Source of the DNA: Gemmatimonadales bacterium
GTDB taxonomy: Bacteria > Gemmatimonadota > Gemmatimonadetes > Gemmatimonadales > GWC2-71-9
Assembly (NCBI GenBank): GCA_011772755.1
Contig: WVYX01000242.1
Span: 1 to 45,066, forward strand
Direction: 5' to 3'
Length of the DNA: 45,066 bases
Shown here: in pieces, positions 16,053-24,903 of the stretch
Numbering within the stretch: the first letter of the stretch is position 1
Layout of the letters: each line of letters begins with the position of its first letter
Translations under genes and position numbers: made by a program
Notes under the pieces: generated by a model
Database searches by the model: none
Told to the model about the DNA's origin: nothing
Seen by the model: only the letters and a program-made list of their open reading frames with translations

Positions 16053-17687
16053 ATGGTTGAGCCATCTGGAGGCAGTGTGCGTCCCCGCCTGGCGGCCATT
16101 GATGTTGGCACGAACTCCATCCGCCTCGTCGTCGCCGAAGTCGAACCCGACGGTAGCTATCGGGTGCTCGATGAGGAGGTCGAGATGACCCGGCTGGGTC
16201 GGGGTCTCTACACGACCGGCCGGATTGGGCGGGGTCCTATGGAGCGGTCCCTTCTAGCCGTGGGCAAGATGCGGGCGATCGCCGACGGATTCGGCGTGCA
16301 GCAACTCCGTGTCGTCGCCACGAGCGCCGTGCGGGAGGCGTCGAACGGCGAGGTGTTCCGCCGTGAGGCCAAGCGGCGATTTGGCGTGGGGGTCGAGGTG
16401 ATCTCGGCGGAGGAGGAGGCGCAGCTCGCGTTCAAGAGTGTGCAGCGTCACTTCGCCCTGGAGGAGCGCTCCATTGCAGTGGTGGACATTGGGGGCGGGA
16501 GCATCGAGGTCATCCTGGTGGCGGACGGGGTGATCAACCAGGTGCACACGTTGCCTCTTGGTGCGGTGCGGCTCACCGAGGAGCACTATAAGTCGGATCC
16601 TCTCGAGCCGAAGCACTGGAAGAAGCTCCGCCGCGCCATCGATGCGAGCATCGAGGAGACTGTCGGTCGGCCGCCAATGGCGACGGAAGTCATGGTGGGG
16701 AGCGGTGGGACGTTCACGAACCTCGGCGAGATGGCCCAGTGTGACCGCGAGGGACGTGCGACGCAGATCAGGGGTTACGTGATGAGCCGTGCCGATCTGG
16801 CGCGTCTGCTGGATCGACTACGGGAAACCCCTCTGGGGGCACGCCGGCGGCTCTGCGGCCTCAACCCGAAACGTGCCGACATCATCGTCGCCGGTGCGGC
16901 GGCCGTGGCGCGCCTTGCAAGGCATCTCGGCACGCAACGCATCGTGATCAACGACCGGGGCATTCGGGATGGCCTCCTGATCTCGATGGTGGAGGATATC
17001 TGCGGCGGCGGGGCGGCAGATCGGCAGCCGGTGCAGGATCGAATGGAGTGGGTGCGGGAGTTCGCTCGGAAGTGTCGCTCCAACGAACGGCACTGTAATC
17101 ACGTTGCCGAGCTGGCGCTGCAGATCTTCGACGGGCTGTGTGGGCCATACGAGCTCCCCACTGCCGGTCGGGACATTGTGCAGGCCGCAGCGGTTCTCCA
17201 CGATGTCGGCTACCTGATCAACCATGCGAGACATCACAAACATGCGTACCACCTCATCATGCACGGCGACCTGCGTGGCTTCTCACCTGGTGAGGTGGAA
17301 CTGATCGCCAATGTGGCGCGTTATCATCGCCGGGCGTTCCCCAAGAGATCTCACGAGAACTTTCGGCGACTCGACAAGGGCGACCGCGAGCTCGTCCGCC
17401 AGCTGAGCGGGATCTTGCGCGTTGCGGAGGGGCTCGACCGAACGCACGGCCAGGTGGTCACGGGCGTCTGGTGTGACCTCGGCGACGGATCCTTGCGCAT
17501 GCTGCTCCAGGCCGCGGAGAACCCCGCCGTGGAGCTGGCCGATGCTGAGCGGAAGGCGGGACTGTTTGAGACGGTGTTCGGGGTACGGCTGTTGTTGGAG
17601 TGGACGGGTGCTCGCGCACGAGGAAAGCGCCCGGTGTCGCCCCCTGGTCGGGCAACTGACCGGCGCACTGCAGGGAAGCGGAGTTAG
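16053..17687 (+). CDS. ppx: exopolyphosphatase/guanosine pentaphosphatase (Ppx/GppA) with HD domain
   Basis: 544-residue cytosolic phosphatase that removes terminal phosphate from polyphosphate and may hydrolyse pppGpp. Seen: actin-like ATPase fold with AAIDVGTNSIRLVV (14-27), the catalytic ISAEEEA (118-123) and VDIGGGSIEV (144-153), GSGGTFTNL (217-225), and a C-terminal HD domain with H350 and LHDVGY (H383-D384). The two-part plan and length match long-form Ppx. ATG 16053 is used; GTG 16077 with GGAGG four bases upstream is an alternative. The ppk1 start is only two bases after its stop, so synthesis and breakdown of polyphosphate are cotranscribed. A basic C-terminal tail of about 25 residues is present. 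Confidence 0.93.
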   Translation: MVEPSGGSVRPRLAAIDVGTNSIRLVVAEVEPDGSYRVLDEEVEMTRLGRGLYTTGRIGRGPMERSLLAVGKMRAIADGFGVQQLRVVATSAVREASNGEVFRREAKRRFGVGVEVISAEEEAQLAFKSVQRHFALEERSIAVVDIGGGSIEVILVADGVINQVHTLPLGAVRLTEEHYKSDPLEPKHWKKLRRAIDASIEETVGRPPMATEVMVGSGGTFTNLGEMAQCDREGRATQIRGYVMSRADLARLLDRLRETPLGARRRLCGLNPKRADIIVAGAAAVARLARHLGTQRIVINDRGIRDGLLISMVEDICGGGAADRQPVQDRMEWVREFARKCRSNERHCNHVAELALQIFDGLCGPYELPTAGRDIVQAAAVLHDVGYLINHARHHKHAYHLIMHGDLRGFSPGEVELIANVARYHRRAFPKRSHENFRRLDKGDRELVRQLSGILRVAEGLDRTHGQVVTGVWCDLGDGSLRMLLQAAENPAVELADAERKAGLFETVFGVRLLLEWTGARARGKRPVSPPGRATDRRTAGKRS

Positions 17688-17689
17688 CG

Positions 17690-19861
17690 ATGGGAAAACG
17701 ACCAAAGCCGACGTATCCGTCAGATCACTATATCAACCGGGAGCTGAGCTGGCTCGAGTTCAACGGCCGGGTGCTAGAAGAGGCGAACGATCCCACCAAT
17801 CCGTTGCTCGAGCGGCTGAAGTTCCTGGCGATCGTCAGCTCGAATCTCGATGAGTTCTTCGAGGTCCGGGTGGCGGGTCTGCAGCAACAGCTCAACGCCG
17901 GTGTCGAGCCGCAGGATTACGGTGCCGACGGGTTGAGTCCTGCCGAGCAGCTCACTGCGATTGACCGCCAGACGCACCAGATGGTGGCGGCGCAGTATAG
18001 GTTGCTCGGTGAGACGCTCCTCCCCGAGCTCGCCGCAGCCGGGATCGAGCAGGTACGGTATGATGACTTGACCTTTGCGGAGCGTCGCGAGGTCGAGTCG
18101 CTCTTTATGGCGAGCATCCATCCGGTGCTCACTCCATTGGCCATCGATCCCGTGCATCCGTTTCCCCATGTTCACAGCAAGAGCCTGAACATCGCGTTGC
18201 AGGTGGAAGATGAGAGTGAAGAGGGGGAACGCCGCTTCGCCGTGGTGCAAGTGCCCTCGGTTCTCGACCGGGTGGTGGTGGTCTCACGAAGCGACAACCG
18301 GCTCCGGTACGTGTTGCTGGAGGACATCATCAGCCGGCACCTCCACGAGCTGTTTGGGGGCTTCGAGGTCTTGAGCCATGCGGTGTTCCGCGTGACGCGC
18401 AATGCCGACCTCGCGATCCAGGAGGAGCAGGCTGAAGATCTCTTGGAGACGATCGAAGAGAGCCTGAGACAACGGCTCCGCAACGATCCGGTCCGTCTGG
18501 AGATCGAGGCGGGTGCTCCCAGGGCGTTCGTGGAGATGCTGAAGGAAGCCCACGAACTGGCTCCGTCAGACGTGTACAAGGTGCGGGGGCCAGTGGACCT
18601 CACGGCCCTGTGGAGCCTGCACCGCGTCGACGGCTTCCCTCAGCTAAAGGACGAACCGCTGGTGCCGCGCGTGCCACCGCCGTTTGGCCAGGACCGTGAC
18701 ATCTTCGATGTCGTCCGACAGCAGGATGTGTTGGTGCACCATCCCTACGAGTCGTTTGGCCCTGTGGTGGAATTCATCGAGCGCGCGGCGGATGATCCCG
18801 ATGTGCTCGCTATCAAGCAGACGCTGTACCGCACGAGCGGCCCGAGCGCTATCATCTCTGCCCTAGGTCGCGCGGCACAGAACGGTAAGCAGGTGACCGC
18901 GCTCGTGGAGTTGAGGGCGCGGTTCGACGAGCAGAACAACATTGTCTGGGCGCGCTCGCTCGAAGAAGCTGGGGTGCACGTGGTGTACGGCGTCGTGGGC
19001 CTCAAGACCCATTGCAAGGCCTCCCTCATCGTGCGGCGGGAGACCGACGGCATCCGTCGATACCTCCATCTTTCCACCGGCAACTACAATGAGGTCACAG
19101 CTCGCATCTATACGGACTTTGGCCTGTTCACGGCGGACCCCGAGTTCGGGGAAGACGCCAGTGCGCTGTTCAACCTGCTGACGGGCTACTCGCGGGGATA
19201 CCAGTGGCAACGTATGGTGGTCGCGCCCGAGGACCTCTTGCAGCGGGTGGTGGCGCTGATCCGGCGCGAGCAGCAGCACGCCGAGCAGGGTCGTTGGGGG
19301 CGGATCGTAGTGAAGATGAACGCCCTGGTGGAGCCCTCGGTGATCGACGCGCTCTACCACGCGTCGCAGGCCGGTGTTGAGATAGACCTCATCATCCGCG
19401 GGACATGCTGCCTGCGTCCCGGCATGCCCGGGGTTTCCGAGAGAATCCGCGTGATGTCCATAGTGGATAAGTTCTTGGAGCACACTCGAGTCTTCTGCTT
19501 CGAGAATGCTGGCGATCCTGAAGTCTTTCTTGCCAGTGCGGACTGGATGCCCCGGAACTTCTTCCGGCGTGTTGAGGTGATGTTCCCGGTGGAGGATCTG
19601 CGGCTGCGGTCGCAGATTTTCGAGATCTTGAAGATCATTCTGGCTGACAGCGTGAAGGCGCGAATCCTCCAGGCCGACGGCACGTACGTGCGCCGCGGTT
19701 CGGGAGCGGGCGAGGATGCCGTTCGCTCTCAGACCGTCCTCCAGGATCTCGCGCGCGAGGTAGCGCGAGAGGGTCGAGTGAGCGGAGAGATGCACGTGCC
19801 CTACGACGCGGTCACGCCGGAATCACGTCCGGGGAACAAGCGAACCCGGACGCCTGCCTGA
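17690..19861 (+). CDS. ppk1: polyphosphate kinase 1
   Basis: 723-residue enzyme that reversibly polymerises the gamma-phosphate of ATP into polyphosphate. Seen: N-terminal YINRELSWLEFNGRVLEEA (14-32), DEFFEVRVAG, HPYESF (about 351), KQTLYRTS, the active histidine in GLKTHCK (H441) that is phosphorylated during catalysis, and the second essential histidine in EHTRVF (H598). These correspond to E. coli His435 and His592 in order and spacing. Length is normal (about 690-740). Second gene of the ppx-ppk1-sixA-CHAD/CYTH operon. A second PPK1 domain lies 3 kb downstream in a membrane fusion, so this is the soluble paralogue. Confidence 0.97.
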   Translation: MGKRPKPTYPSDHYINRELSWLEFNGRVLEEANDPTNPLLERLKFLAIVSSNLDEFFEVRVAGLQQQLNAGVEPQDYGADGLSPAEQLTAIDRQTHQMVAAQYRLLGETLLPELAAAGIEQVRYDDLTFAERREVESLFMASIHPVLTPLAIDPVHPFPHVHSKSLNIALQVEDESEEGERRFAVVQVPSVLDRVVVVSRSDNRLRYVLLEDIISRHLHELFGGFEVLSHAVFRVTRNADLAIQEEQAEDLLETIEESLRQRLRNDPVRLEIEAGAPRAFVEMLKEAHELAPSDVYKVRGPVDLTALWSLHRVDGFPQLKDEPLVPRVPPPFGQDRDIFDVVRQQDVLVHHPYESFGPVVEFIERAADDPDVLAIKQTLYRTSGPSAIISALGRAAQNGKQVTALVELRARFDEQNNIVWARSLEEAGVHVVYGVVGLKTHCKASLIVRRETDGIRRYLHLSTGNYNEVTARIYTDFGLFTADPEFGEDASALFNLLTGYSRGYQWQRMVVAPEDLLQRVVALIRREQQHAEQGRWGRIVVKMNALVEPSVIDALYHASQAGVEIDLIIRGTCCLRPGMPGVSERIRVMSIVDKFLEHTRVFCFENAGDPEVFLASADWMPRNFFRRVEVMFPVEDLRLRSQIFEILKIILADSVKARILQADGTYVRRGSGAGEDAVRSQTVLQDLAREVAREGRVSGEMHVPYDAVTPESRPGNKRTRTPA

Positions 19862-19888
19862 CAGGTCGAGAATCGGGGGTAGGGTGGA

Positions 19889-20404
19889 ATGCGCTTGATG
19901 GTGATCCGACACGCCATTGCAGAGAACCGAGTGGAATTTGCCCGGACTGGGCAAGATGATAGTGAGCGACCGCTGACCGATGTGGGTCGGAGCCGGATGA
20001 AGCAGGCAGCGGAAGGCTTGAAGGTCGTTGCACCCTCCATCGATGTCCTCGCGACGAGTCCCCTTACCCGTGCCGCCCAGACGGCGGAGATCGTGGGGAA
20101 CGCCTATGGTGAGATGGAACTCGTGCGAGTCCGCGCGCTGGAACCGGGGGCGGGGCCTGAGGCCGTACTGCGGTGGCTCAGGCGCCAGCGAGCGCGGGAC
20201 ACGGTGGCGATCGTGGGGCACGAGCCGGACCTGAGCGTGCTGGTGTCGGCGCTCCTGGCTGAGACTCCCGATTCGTTCGTCGACCTGAAGAAAGGCTCCG
20301 CGTGCCTCGTGGAGTTCAACGGCAGGGCCAATCTTGGCACAGGCCTGCTCCGCTGGTTACTGGCGCCGAAACAGCTGCGACGTATTGGAGCTGGCGGTGC
20401 CTAA
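19889..20404 (+). CDS. SixA-like phosphohistidine phosphatase (histidine phosphatase superfamily)
   Basis: 171-residue cytosolic phosphatase. Seen: RHA motif (R7-H8), with H8 as the phospho-accepting residue, TSPLTRAAQTAEI (about 53-65) with the second arginine, and GHEPDLS (H111). The short length and RHA instead of RHG are typical of SixA, which removes phosphate from histidine residues. It sits 27 bases after ppk1 and overlaps the CHAD-CYTH gene by eight bases. Since PPK1 works through a phosphohistidine, a role in resetting or limiting PPK1 is an attractive inference, but SixA proteins also act on phosphorelay or PTS histidines and on small phosphates. Start ATG 19889. Confidence 0.87.
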   Translation: MRLMVIRHAIAENRVEFARTGQDDSERPLTDVGRSRMKQAAEGLKVVAPSIDVLATSPLTRAAQTAEIVGNAYGEMELVRVRALEPGAGPEAVLRWLRRQRARDTVAIVGHEPDLSVLVSALLAETPDSFVDLKKGSACLVEFNGRANLGTGLLRWLLAPKQLRRIGAGGA

Positions 20405-21857
20405 GTACCCTGAGAACCTCCTGCGACAACCGCCAGCGGCTGCGGTCGCGGTGCTCGGCGACACCCTGCTGGATGCGGCGCGCTCGGCGCGGGCGAGGCT
20501 CGAGGAGGGGGACGACGAAGAGGCGCTACATGACTTCCGGGTCGCACTGCGCCGGCTCCGCAGCGTCCTACGGGCGTTCCGATCACATCTCCAGGATTTC
20601 ATCTCGCGGAATCTGCGGCGACAGCTGCGGGACTTACAGCGAGCCACCAATCCCGCTCGAGACGCCGAGGTGCAGGCGGCCTGGGTGCATGCCCGGCTGA
20701 AGCAGTTGACCCGGGGGCAGCGGGTTGGGGCGAGGTGGTTCCTAGCCCGGCTGGAGGAGCACCGGGACAGGGCGTACGACGCCGCTTTGCAGGCGATTGA
20801 CGCGGACTTCGAACGGCTGGCACGACGTGTTGTCAAGCGGCTAGGCTCCGCTGCCGGGTCGCGGGACGTGGCAGGGCCGCAGTCGACGTTTGCCGGTGCG
20901 CTTACGGAGCTGATCCGTGACCACGCAGCGGCGCTCCAGGGCCGACTGTCCACCATCCGGTCGCCGAGTGATGAGGCTGAAGTGCACGCGACGCGGATCA
21001 GTGGCAAGCGACTTCGGTACCTCCTCGAGCTGGTGGCAAACGGGATCGCCGCGGCGGACAGAGCGGTGGTTGAGCTCAAAGGACTGCAGACGGTGCTTGG
21101 TGAGCTCCACGATGTCCAGGTGGTGGCCCGGGAGTTTGCCGCCGCCGCCGAGGTCGCCGCTGCCGAGCACGCGCGCCGGCTCCATGAGCTGGAGAGGGTA
21201 GGGGGGAGTGACGACCGGGAAGTCAGGGCGGCGCGACGTCGCAACGCTACCCCAGGCATGCTGGCGCTGGCGCGTTTCGACCACCAAGTGCAACAGGAGC
21301 TGTTTGACCGCTTCGCCGCCGAGTGGGGGAGCGGGTTCCCGGGCACGTTCCGTCGCGAGCTCGACGAAGTCTTGAAGGTGTTGGCCGAGCACAGCGCACC
21401 GCCGGTAGAGGTGGAGCGTAAGTACTTGCTCTCAAGGCTCCCCGCGACAATTCAGAGCGCCAAGTCTGCCGAGATCGAACAGGGATGGCTTCCGGGGAGG
21501 CAGCTCCAGGAACGGCTACGGCGGATCTACGGGCCGGATGGCGACCGATACTACCGAACGGTCAAGGTGGGCTCCGGGGTGAGCCGCATCGAGATTGAAG
21601 AGGAGGCGTCCGCTACGGTGTTTGAACACCTCTGGCCGCTCACCGAAGGAAGGCGCCTCCGGAAGCGACGGTACTACGTCCCCGACGGGGAGCTCACGTG
21701 GGAGATCGATGAGTTTCTAGACCGGGAGTTGGTGCTCGCCGAGGTGGAACTTCCCAGCGCCGCCATCAGTGTCACCCCGCCGACCTGGCTCGCTTCAGTC
21801 GTGCTCAAGGATGTTACCGGGGAGTCGGAGTATTTGAACGTCAATCTGGCGAAGTAG
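20397..21857 (+). CDS. CHAD-CYTH domain protein, order reversed
   Basis: 486-residue cytosolic protein. Seen: an N-terminal CHAD domain (about 8-320), all-helical with the histidine/arginine surface motifs EALHDFRVALRRLRSVLRAF (about 42-61) and EVHATRISGKRLRYLLEL; then a CYTH (triphosphate tunnel) domain from 337, with the signature ExExK at E338-E340-K342 and ending at the C-terminus. CHAD binds polyphosphate; CYTH binds or hydrolyses triphosphate and inorganic polyphosphate. The usual fused order (YgiF) is CYTH first, so this is reversed. GTG 20397 with GGAG upstream is the start. Last gene of the polyphosphate operon; its TAG begins an inverted repeat. Confidence 0.9.
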   Translation: MPKYPENLLRQPPAAAVAVLGDTLLDAARSARARLEEGDDEEALHDFRVALRRLRSVLRAFRSHLQDFISRNLRRQLRDLQRATNPARDAEVQAAWVHARLKQLTRGQRVGARWFLARLEEHRDRAYDAALQAIDADFERLARRVVKRLGSAAGSRDVAGPQSTFAGALTELIRDHAAALQGRLSTIRSPSDEAEVHATRISGKRLRYLLELVANGIAAADRAVVELKGLQTVLGELHDVQVVAREFAAAAEVAAAEHARRLHELERVGGSDDREVRAARRRNATPGMLALARFDHQVQQELFDRFAAEWGSGFPGTFRRELDEVLKVLAEHSAPPVEVERKYLLSRLPATIQSAKSAEIEQGWLPGRQLQERLRRIYGPDGDRYYRTVKVGSGVSRIEIEEEASATVFEHLWPLTEGRRLRKRRYYVPDGELTWEIDEFLDRELVLAEVELPSAAISVTPPTWLASVVLKDVTGESEYLNVNLAK

Positions 21858-21919
21858 CAATTCGCAATTCGCAGTTAGCAGTACGGGCCAATCACGAATT
21901 GCGAACTGCGAATTGCTTT
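21854..21919. repeat. reiterated-word inverted repeat, GCAATTCGC type, between convergent polyphosphate genes
   Basis: Left arm 21857-21880 (GCAATTCGCAATTCGCAGTT) directly follows the TAG of the CHAD-CYTH gene; right arm 21893-21916 (CACGAATTGCGAACTGCG, AATTGC) is its near-perfect complement over more than 20 bases, followed by TTTCTC. It separates the two convergent polyphosphate transcription units and could act as a bidirectional terminator. Confidence 0.82.
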
Positions 21920-21924
21920 CTCAG

Positions 21925-24720
21925 TTAGCTACGAACGGCTAGTTGCTCCAGCAGTTGCTCCTGGGTCCCCGAGGTGCCTGCCCCTTCACCCTGTACATAC
22001 GTCCCATCCGCTTCGAGTTCCCAGGCCGCCGGGTCGTTCAGCTCGGCCTCGAGTATACGGTCGAGCTTGCTGCAAGCGACGGGATCCAGCACCGGGGTCA
22101 CTACTTCAACACGCCGCCTCAGGTTGCGCGGCCGCCAGTCTGCCGAGCCAATGTAGTACTCCGGATCGCCGGCGTTCGCGAAGTAGAAGATTCGGCCATG
22201 CTCGAGGAATCGGCCGAGGATGCTGGTCACCCTGATGTTGTCGGACAGTCCGGGGACACCGGGCCGCAGCGCACAGATCGCCCGGACGCTGAGATCGATA
22301 CGAACTCCTGCCTGGGACGCGTGGTACAGTGCCTCGATCAGCTCTGTGTCGGCGAGACCGTTGATTTTCACCCGGATGTGCGCCTCGTGGCCCGCCTCGG
22401 CGTACTTCTTCTCCCGCTCGATCAGTTCGATGAACCGTTGCAGCATGTTGGTGGGCGCGACGAGGAATCGCGTGAACTCAGCCGCGGGTGGGCGCGACGA
22501 CCCCGTCAGCTCGTTGAACAGCGTGCTGAGGTCGTTGCAGATGGCCTCCTCGGATGTCAGCAGCCCGAAGTCGGTGTACTGACACGCCGTCTGAGCATTG
22601 TAGTTCCCCGTGCCGATGTGGGCATAGCGGTACAGCGTGTCTCCCCGGCGGCGCACCACGAGCGCCAGCTTGGCGTGTGTCTTGTGCTTGACCAACCCGG
22701 TGACCACGTGGATGCCGCCGCGCTCCAACTGCTTGGCCCAATAGATGTTCAGCTCCTCATCGAACCGCGCTTTGACTTCGACGAAGACCGACACCTCCTT
22801 GCCGGCGGCGGCCGCATGGAGCAGGGCATCCGTGATCGCTGAGGGGCCGCCGGGTCGGTACAGGGTGAGCTTGATGGCCACCACATCCGGGTCCGCCGCA
22901 GCTTCTACCAGGAAGCGCTGCACAGTGGTTTCGAACGAGTCATATGGATGGTGGACCAGCACGTCGCCCTCGTCCAGGACAGCGAACACGGACTGCTCGG
23001 GATCGATGGGGTTGGCGGCGGTGAACGGTGGATAGTCGAACTCGGGGAGGGGGAGATCCGCGATCTCCCCCAACGCTCCCAGATCCACCATTCCCTCGGT
23101 CTCGTAGATGTCCGACGCCTCGAGGGGGATGCCGTGACCGCTTTCTTCCCGACGCAACTCACTCAGCAGCAGATCACGGATCGCGTAGGGCATGCTTCGC
23201 TCGACCTCAATCCGGATGACGGCGCCGGACGGTCGACGTCGCGCTCCGTCCTCCAGTGCCTCCAAGAAGTTGGCGGCCTTCTCATCGAACTGGATCTCGC
23301 CACTTCGGGTAATGCGGAATGGGTGCACCTCCAGGACTTGCCGACCCGGATACAGCGCACCGATGTTGGCGCCAATCACCTCCTCCAGCGGGAGGAAATC
23401 GTGGCTGTCGGGGAGCTGCACGAAGCGGGGAAGGGCATCCACGATCTTCAGATGCACGAAGTGATCCCGCGCGGTTCGCGGATCCCGGATGACCACGGCG
23501 AGGGAAAGCAGCAGATCCTCGATGTAGGGAAACGGATGTCCGGGAGCTTGCGTGATCGCCTTGGGTGTGAGCATGGGGAACACCCGCTCATCGAAGAACT
23601 CACGCAGGTACTCCTGCTCCTCCCTGTCCAGCTCGGCCCAGCGCCGTATCCGAATGCCGTGCGGGCCCAACGCGTTGTCACACAGCTGCTGGAAGCAGCG
23701 ATACTGCCGCCGGACCAACGCCCGCAGCTTGACCGCGATCGTCTGGAGTAGCTCCCGGGGCGTCTGGCCGTCGATGGAGCGCTTCGTGACCCCTTCGGCC
23801 ATCGCCTGCTTGAGTCCCCCAACCTTCACCATGAAGAACTCGTCGAGATTCGAGCTGAAGATCGAGAGGAACCGCACCCGAGCGAGCACCGGGATGTCGG
23901 GCTCCTCCGCCAGGGCGAGCACTCGCGAGTCGAACTCCAGCACGCTCAGCTCAGGGTTGAGCACGGGCTCAGCTGTGCCCTTCACCTTAGCCGTCGGCAC
24001 AGCGAGCAGCTCTGCCGAGTCGATCATCATGGAGCCGCGCTTCCGGTCGGGCACGGCAGCGACGGCCGGTAAGGGCTCGGCTGCCTTCTTTTTCTTCTTC
24101 TTGATCGTGGGCTCAGCGGCATACAGCTCGCCGACGTTGAGTCTCCAGAGCGCCACCACCACGATGTTGAAGGCGACCGACATGACGACCGCTACGAGGA
24201 GTGCCTGCACCCCGGCTGCCAGGCCAATACCGATGGCCAGAAAGATGTATACCGCGTCCTTGGTGTCCTGCAGCGTATTGCGAAATCGCACTGCCGCGAC
24301 GATCCCGGCCAGGCTGAACGCCAGCGGGAGGCTGTCCTGCACGATGATCACGATGCCAGCGACGGCGATCGGCAGCATAATGACCGTGTGGACCACCGAC
24401 TGATCGTAGCGCACGTCGCGCTTGGTGACGATGTAGACCCAGGCGACGGGCATGGCCAGCGCCAGCGCCCCCAGGGCAGCGACCACGGTGCGGAGCGCGA
24501 GCCCCGGACGTTCCAGGAACCCACTGGACGGGTCAGCCAGCGCGGCTTCGGGAACCTGCTCGGCAAACTCCGACAGTCCGGCCAGCGCTCCAATCCGCCC
24601 CAATAAGAAGGCGCTCTCCAAGGCGGGGAACAGCTGGATTAACCCCAGCACCCCAAGCACTAGTAGGATGTAGTAGAGGATTACCCTTGTGAGCGGGGAT
24701 TGCAGGAGATGACCCATCAT
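21925..24720 (-). CDS. DUF4956 membrane domain fused to polyphosphate kinase 1
   Basis: 931-residue single frame. Seen: membrane segment 12-32; a DUF4956-like domain (about 74-200) with four hydrophobic helices and the family's RFRNTLQDTKDAVY (145-158) plus FLAIGIGLAAG; a linker with a run of six lysines (207-212); and a complete PPK1 (255-931) with NPELSVLEF, DEFFMVKV, HHPYDSF (590), catalytic H682 (KHKTHAK) and H841 (EHGRIF), spaced like those of the soluble paralogue. DUF4956 proteins usually accompany VTC-like CYTH polymerases, so a membrane-bound polyphosphate synthase, perhaps coupled to translocation, is inferred. Start ATG 24720 or the adjacent 24717. No frameshift or stop at the junction. 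It converges on the ppx-ppk1 operon. Confidence 0.9.
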   Translation of the reverse strand: MMGHLLQSPLTRVILYYILLVLGVLGLIQLFPALESAFLLGRIGALAGLSEFAEQVPEAALADPSSGFLERPGLALRTVVAALGALALAMPVAWVYIVTKRDVRYDQSVVHTVIMLPIAVAGIVIIVQDSLPLAFSLAGIVAAVRFRNTLQDTKDAVYIFLAIGIGLAAGVQALLVAVVMSVAFNIVVVALWRLNVGELYAAEPTIKKKKKKAAEPLPAVAAVPDRKRGSMMIDSAELLAVPTAKVKGTAEPVLNPELSVLEFDSRVLALAEEPDIPVLARVRFLSIFSSNLDEFFMVKVGGLKQAMAEGVTKRSIDGQTPRELLQTIAVKLRALVRRQYRCFQQLCDNALGPHGIRIRRWAELDREEQEYLREFFDERVFPMLTPKAITQAPGHPFPYIEDLLLSLAVVIRDPRTARDHFVHLKIVDALPRFVQLPDSHDFLPLEEVIGANIGALYPGRQVLEVHPFRITRSGEIQFDEKAANFLEALEDGARRRPSGAVIRIEVERSMPYAIRDLLLSELRREESGHGIPLEASDIYETEGMVDLGALGEIADLPLPEFDYPPFTAANPIDPEQSVFAVLDEGDVLVHHPYDSFETTVQRFLVEAAADPDVVAIKLTLYRPGGPSAITDALLHAAAAGKEVSVFVEVKARFDEELNIYWAKQLERGGIHVVTGLVKHKTHAKLALVVRRRGDTLYRYAHIGTGNYNAQTACQYTDFGLLTSEEAICNDLSTLFNELTGSSRPPAAEFTRFLVAPTNMLQRFIELIEREKKYAEAGHEAHIRVKINGLADTELIEALYHASQAGVRIDLSVRAICALRPGVPGLSDNIRVTSILGRFLEHGRIFYFANAGDPEYYIGSADWRPRNLRRRVEVVTPVLDPVACSKLDRILEAELNDPAAWELEADGTYVQGEGAGTSGTQEQLLEQLAVRS

Positions 24721-24854
24721 GAGCCAGCTCGTTTCGGCCCGAGTCGAGTTGTGCTAGTCATCCGCGCTGGGAGGTGGCCACCTCTATAGTGTGTTCAAAG
24801 CTATGAGTGCAGGGTGTGCGCCGCCAGAGGGCGAGGGGCTCGGGCGAAACAAAA

Positions 24855-24881
24855 CGAGGGGAGCCACAACGGCTCCCCTCG
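24855..24881 (-). terminator. Rho-independent terminator of the DUF4384 gene
   Basis: Perfect 11-bp stem (CGAGGGGAGCC / GGCTCCCCTCG) with a five-base loop. Read on the minus strand it is followed by TTTTGTTT and lies 22 bases after the stop of the DUF4384 gene. It separates that gene from the DUF4956-PPK1 gene downstream on the same strand. Confidence 0.88.
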
Positions 24882-24903
24882 CTGATCATCACGCTGTGCA
24901 GCG

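Noticed and set aside
18863-19795. 310-codon minus-strand frame inside ppk1
   Set aside because: Antisense to well-conserved catalytic residues of PPK1; no family features.
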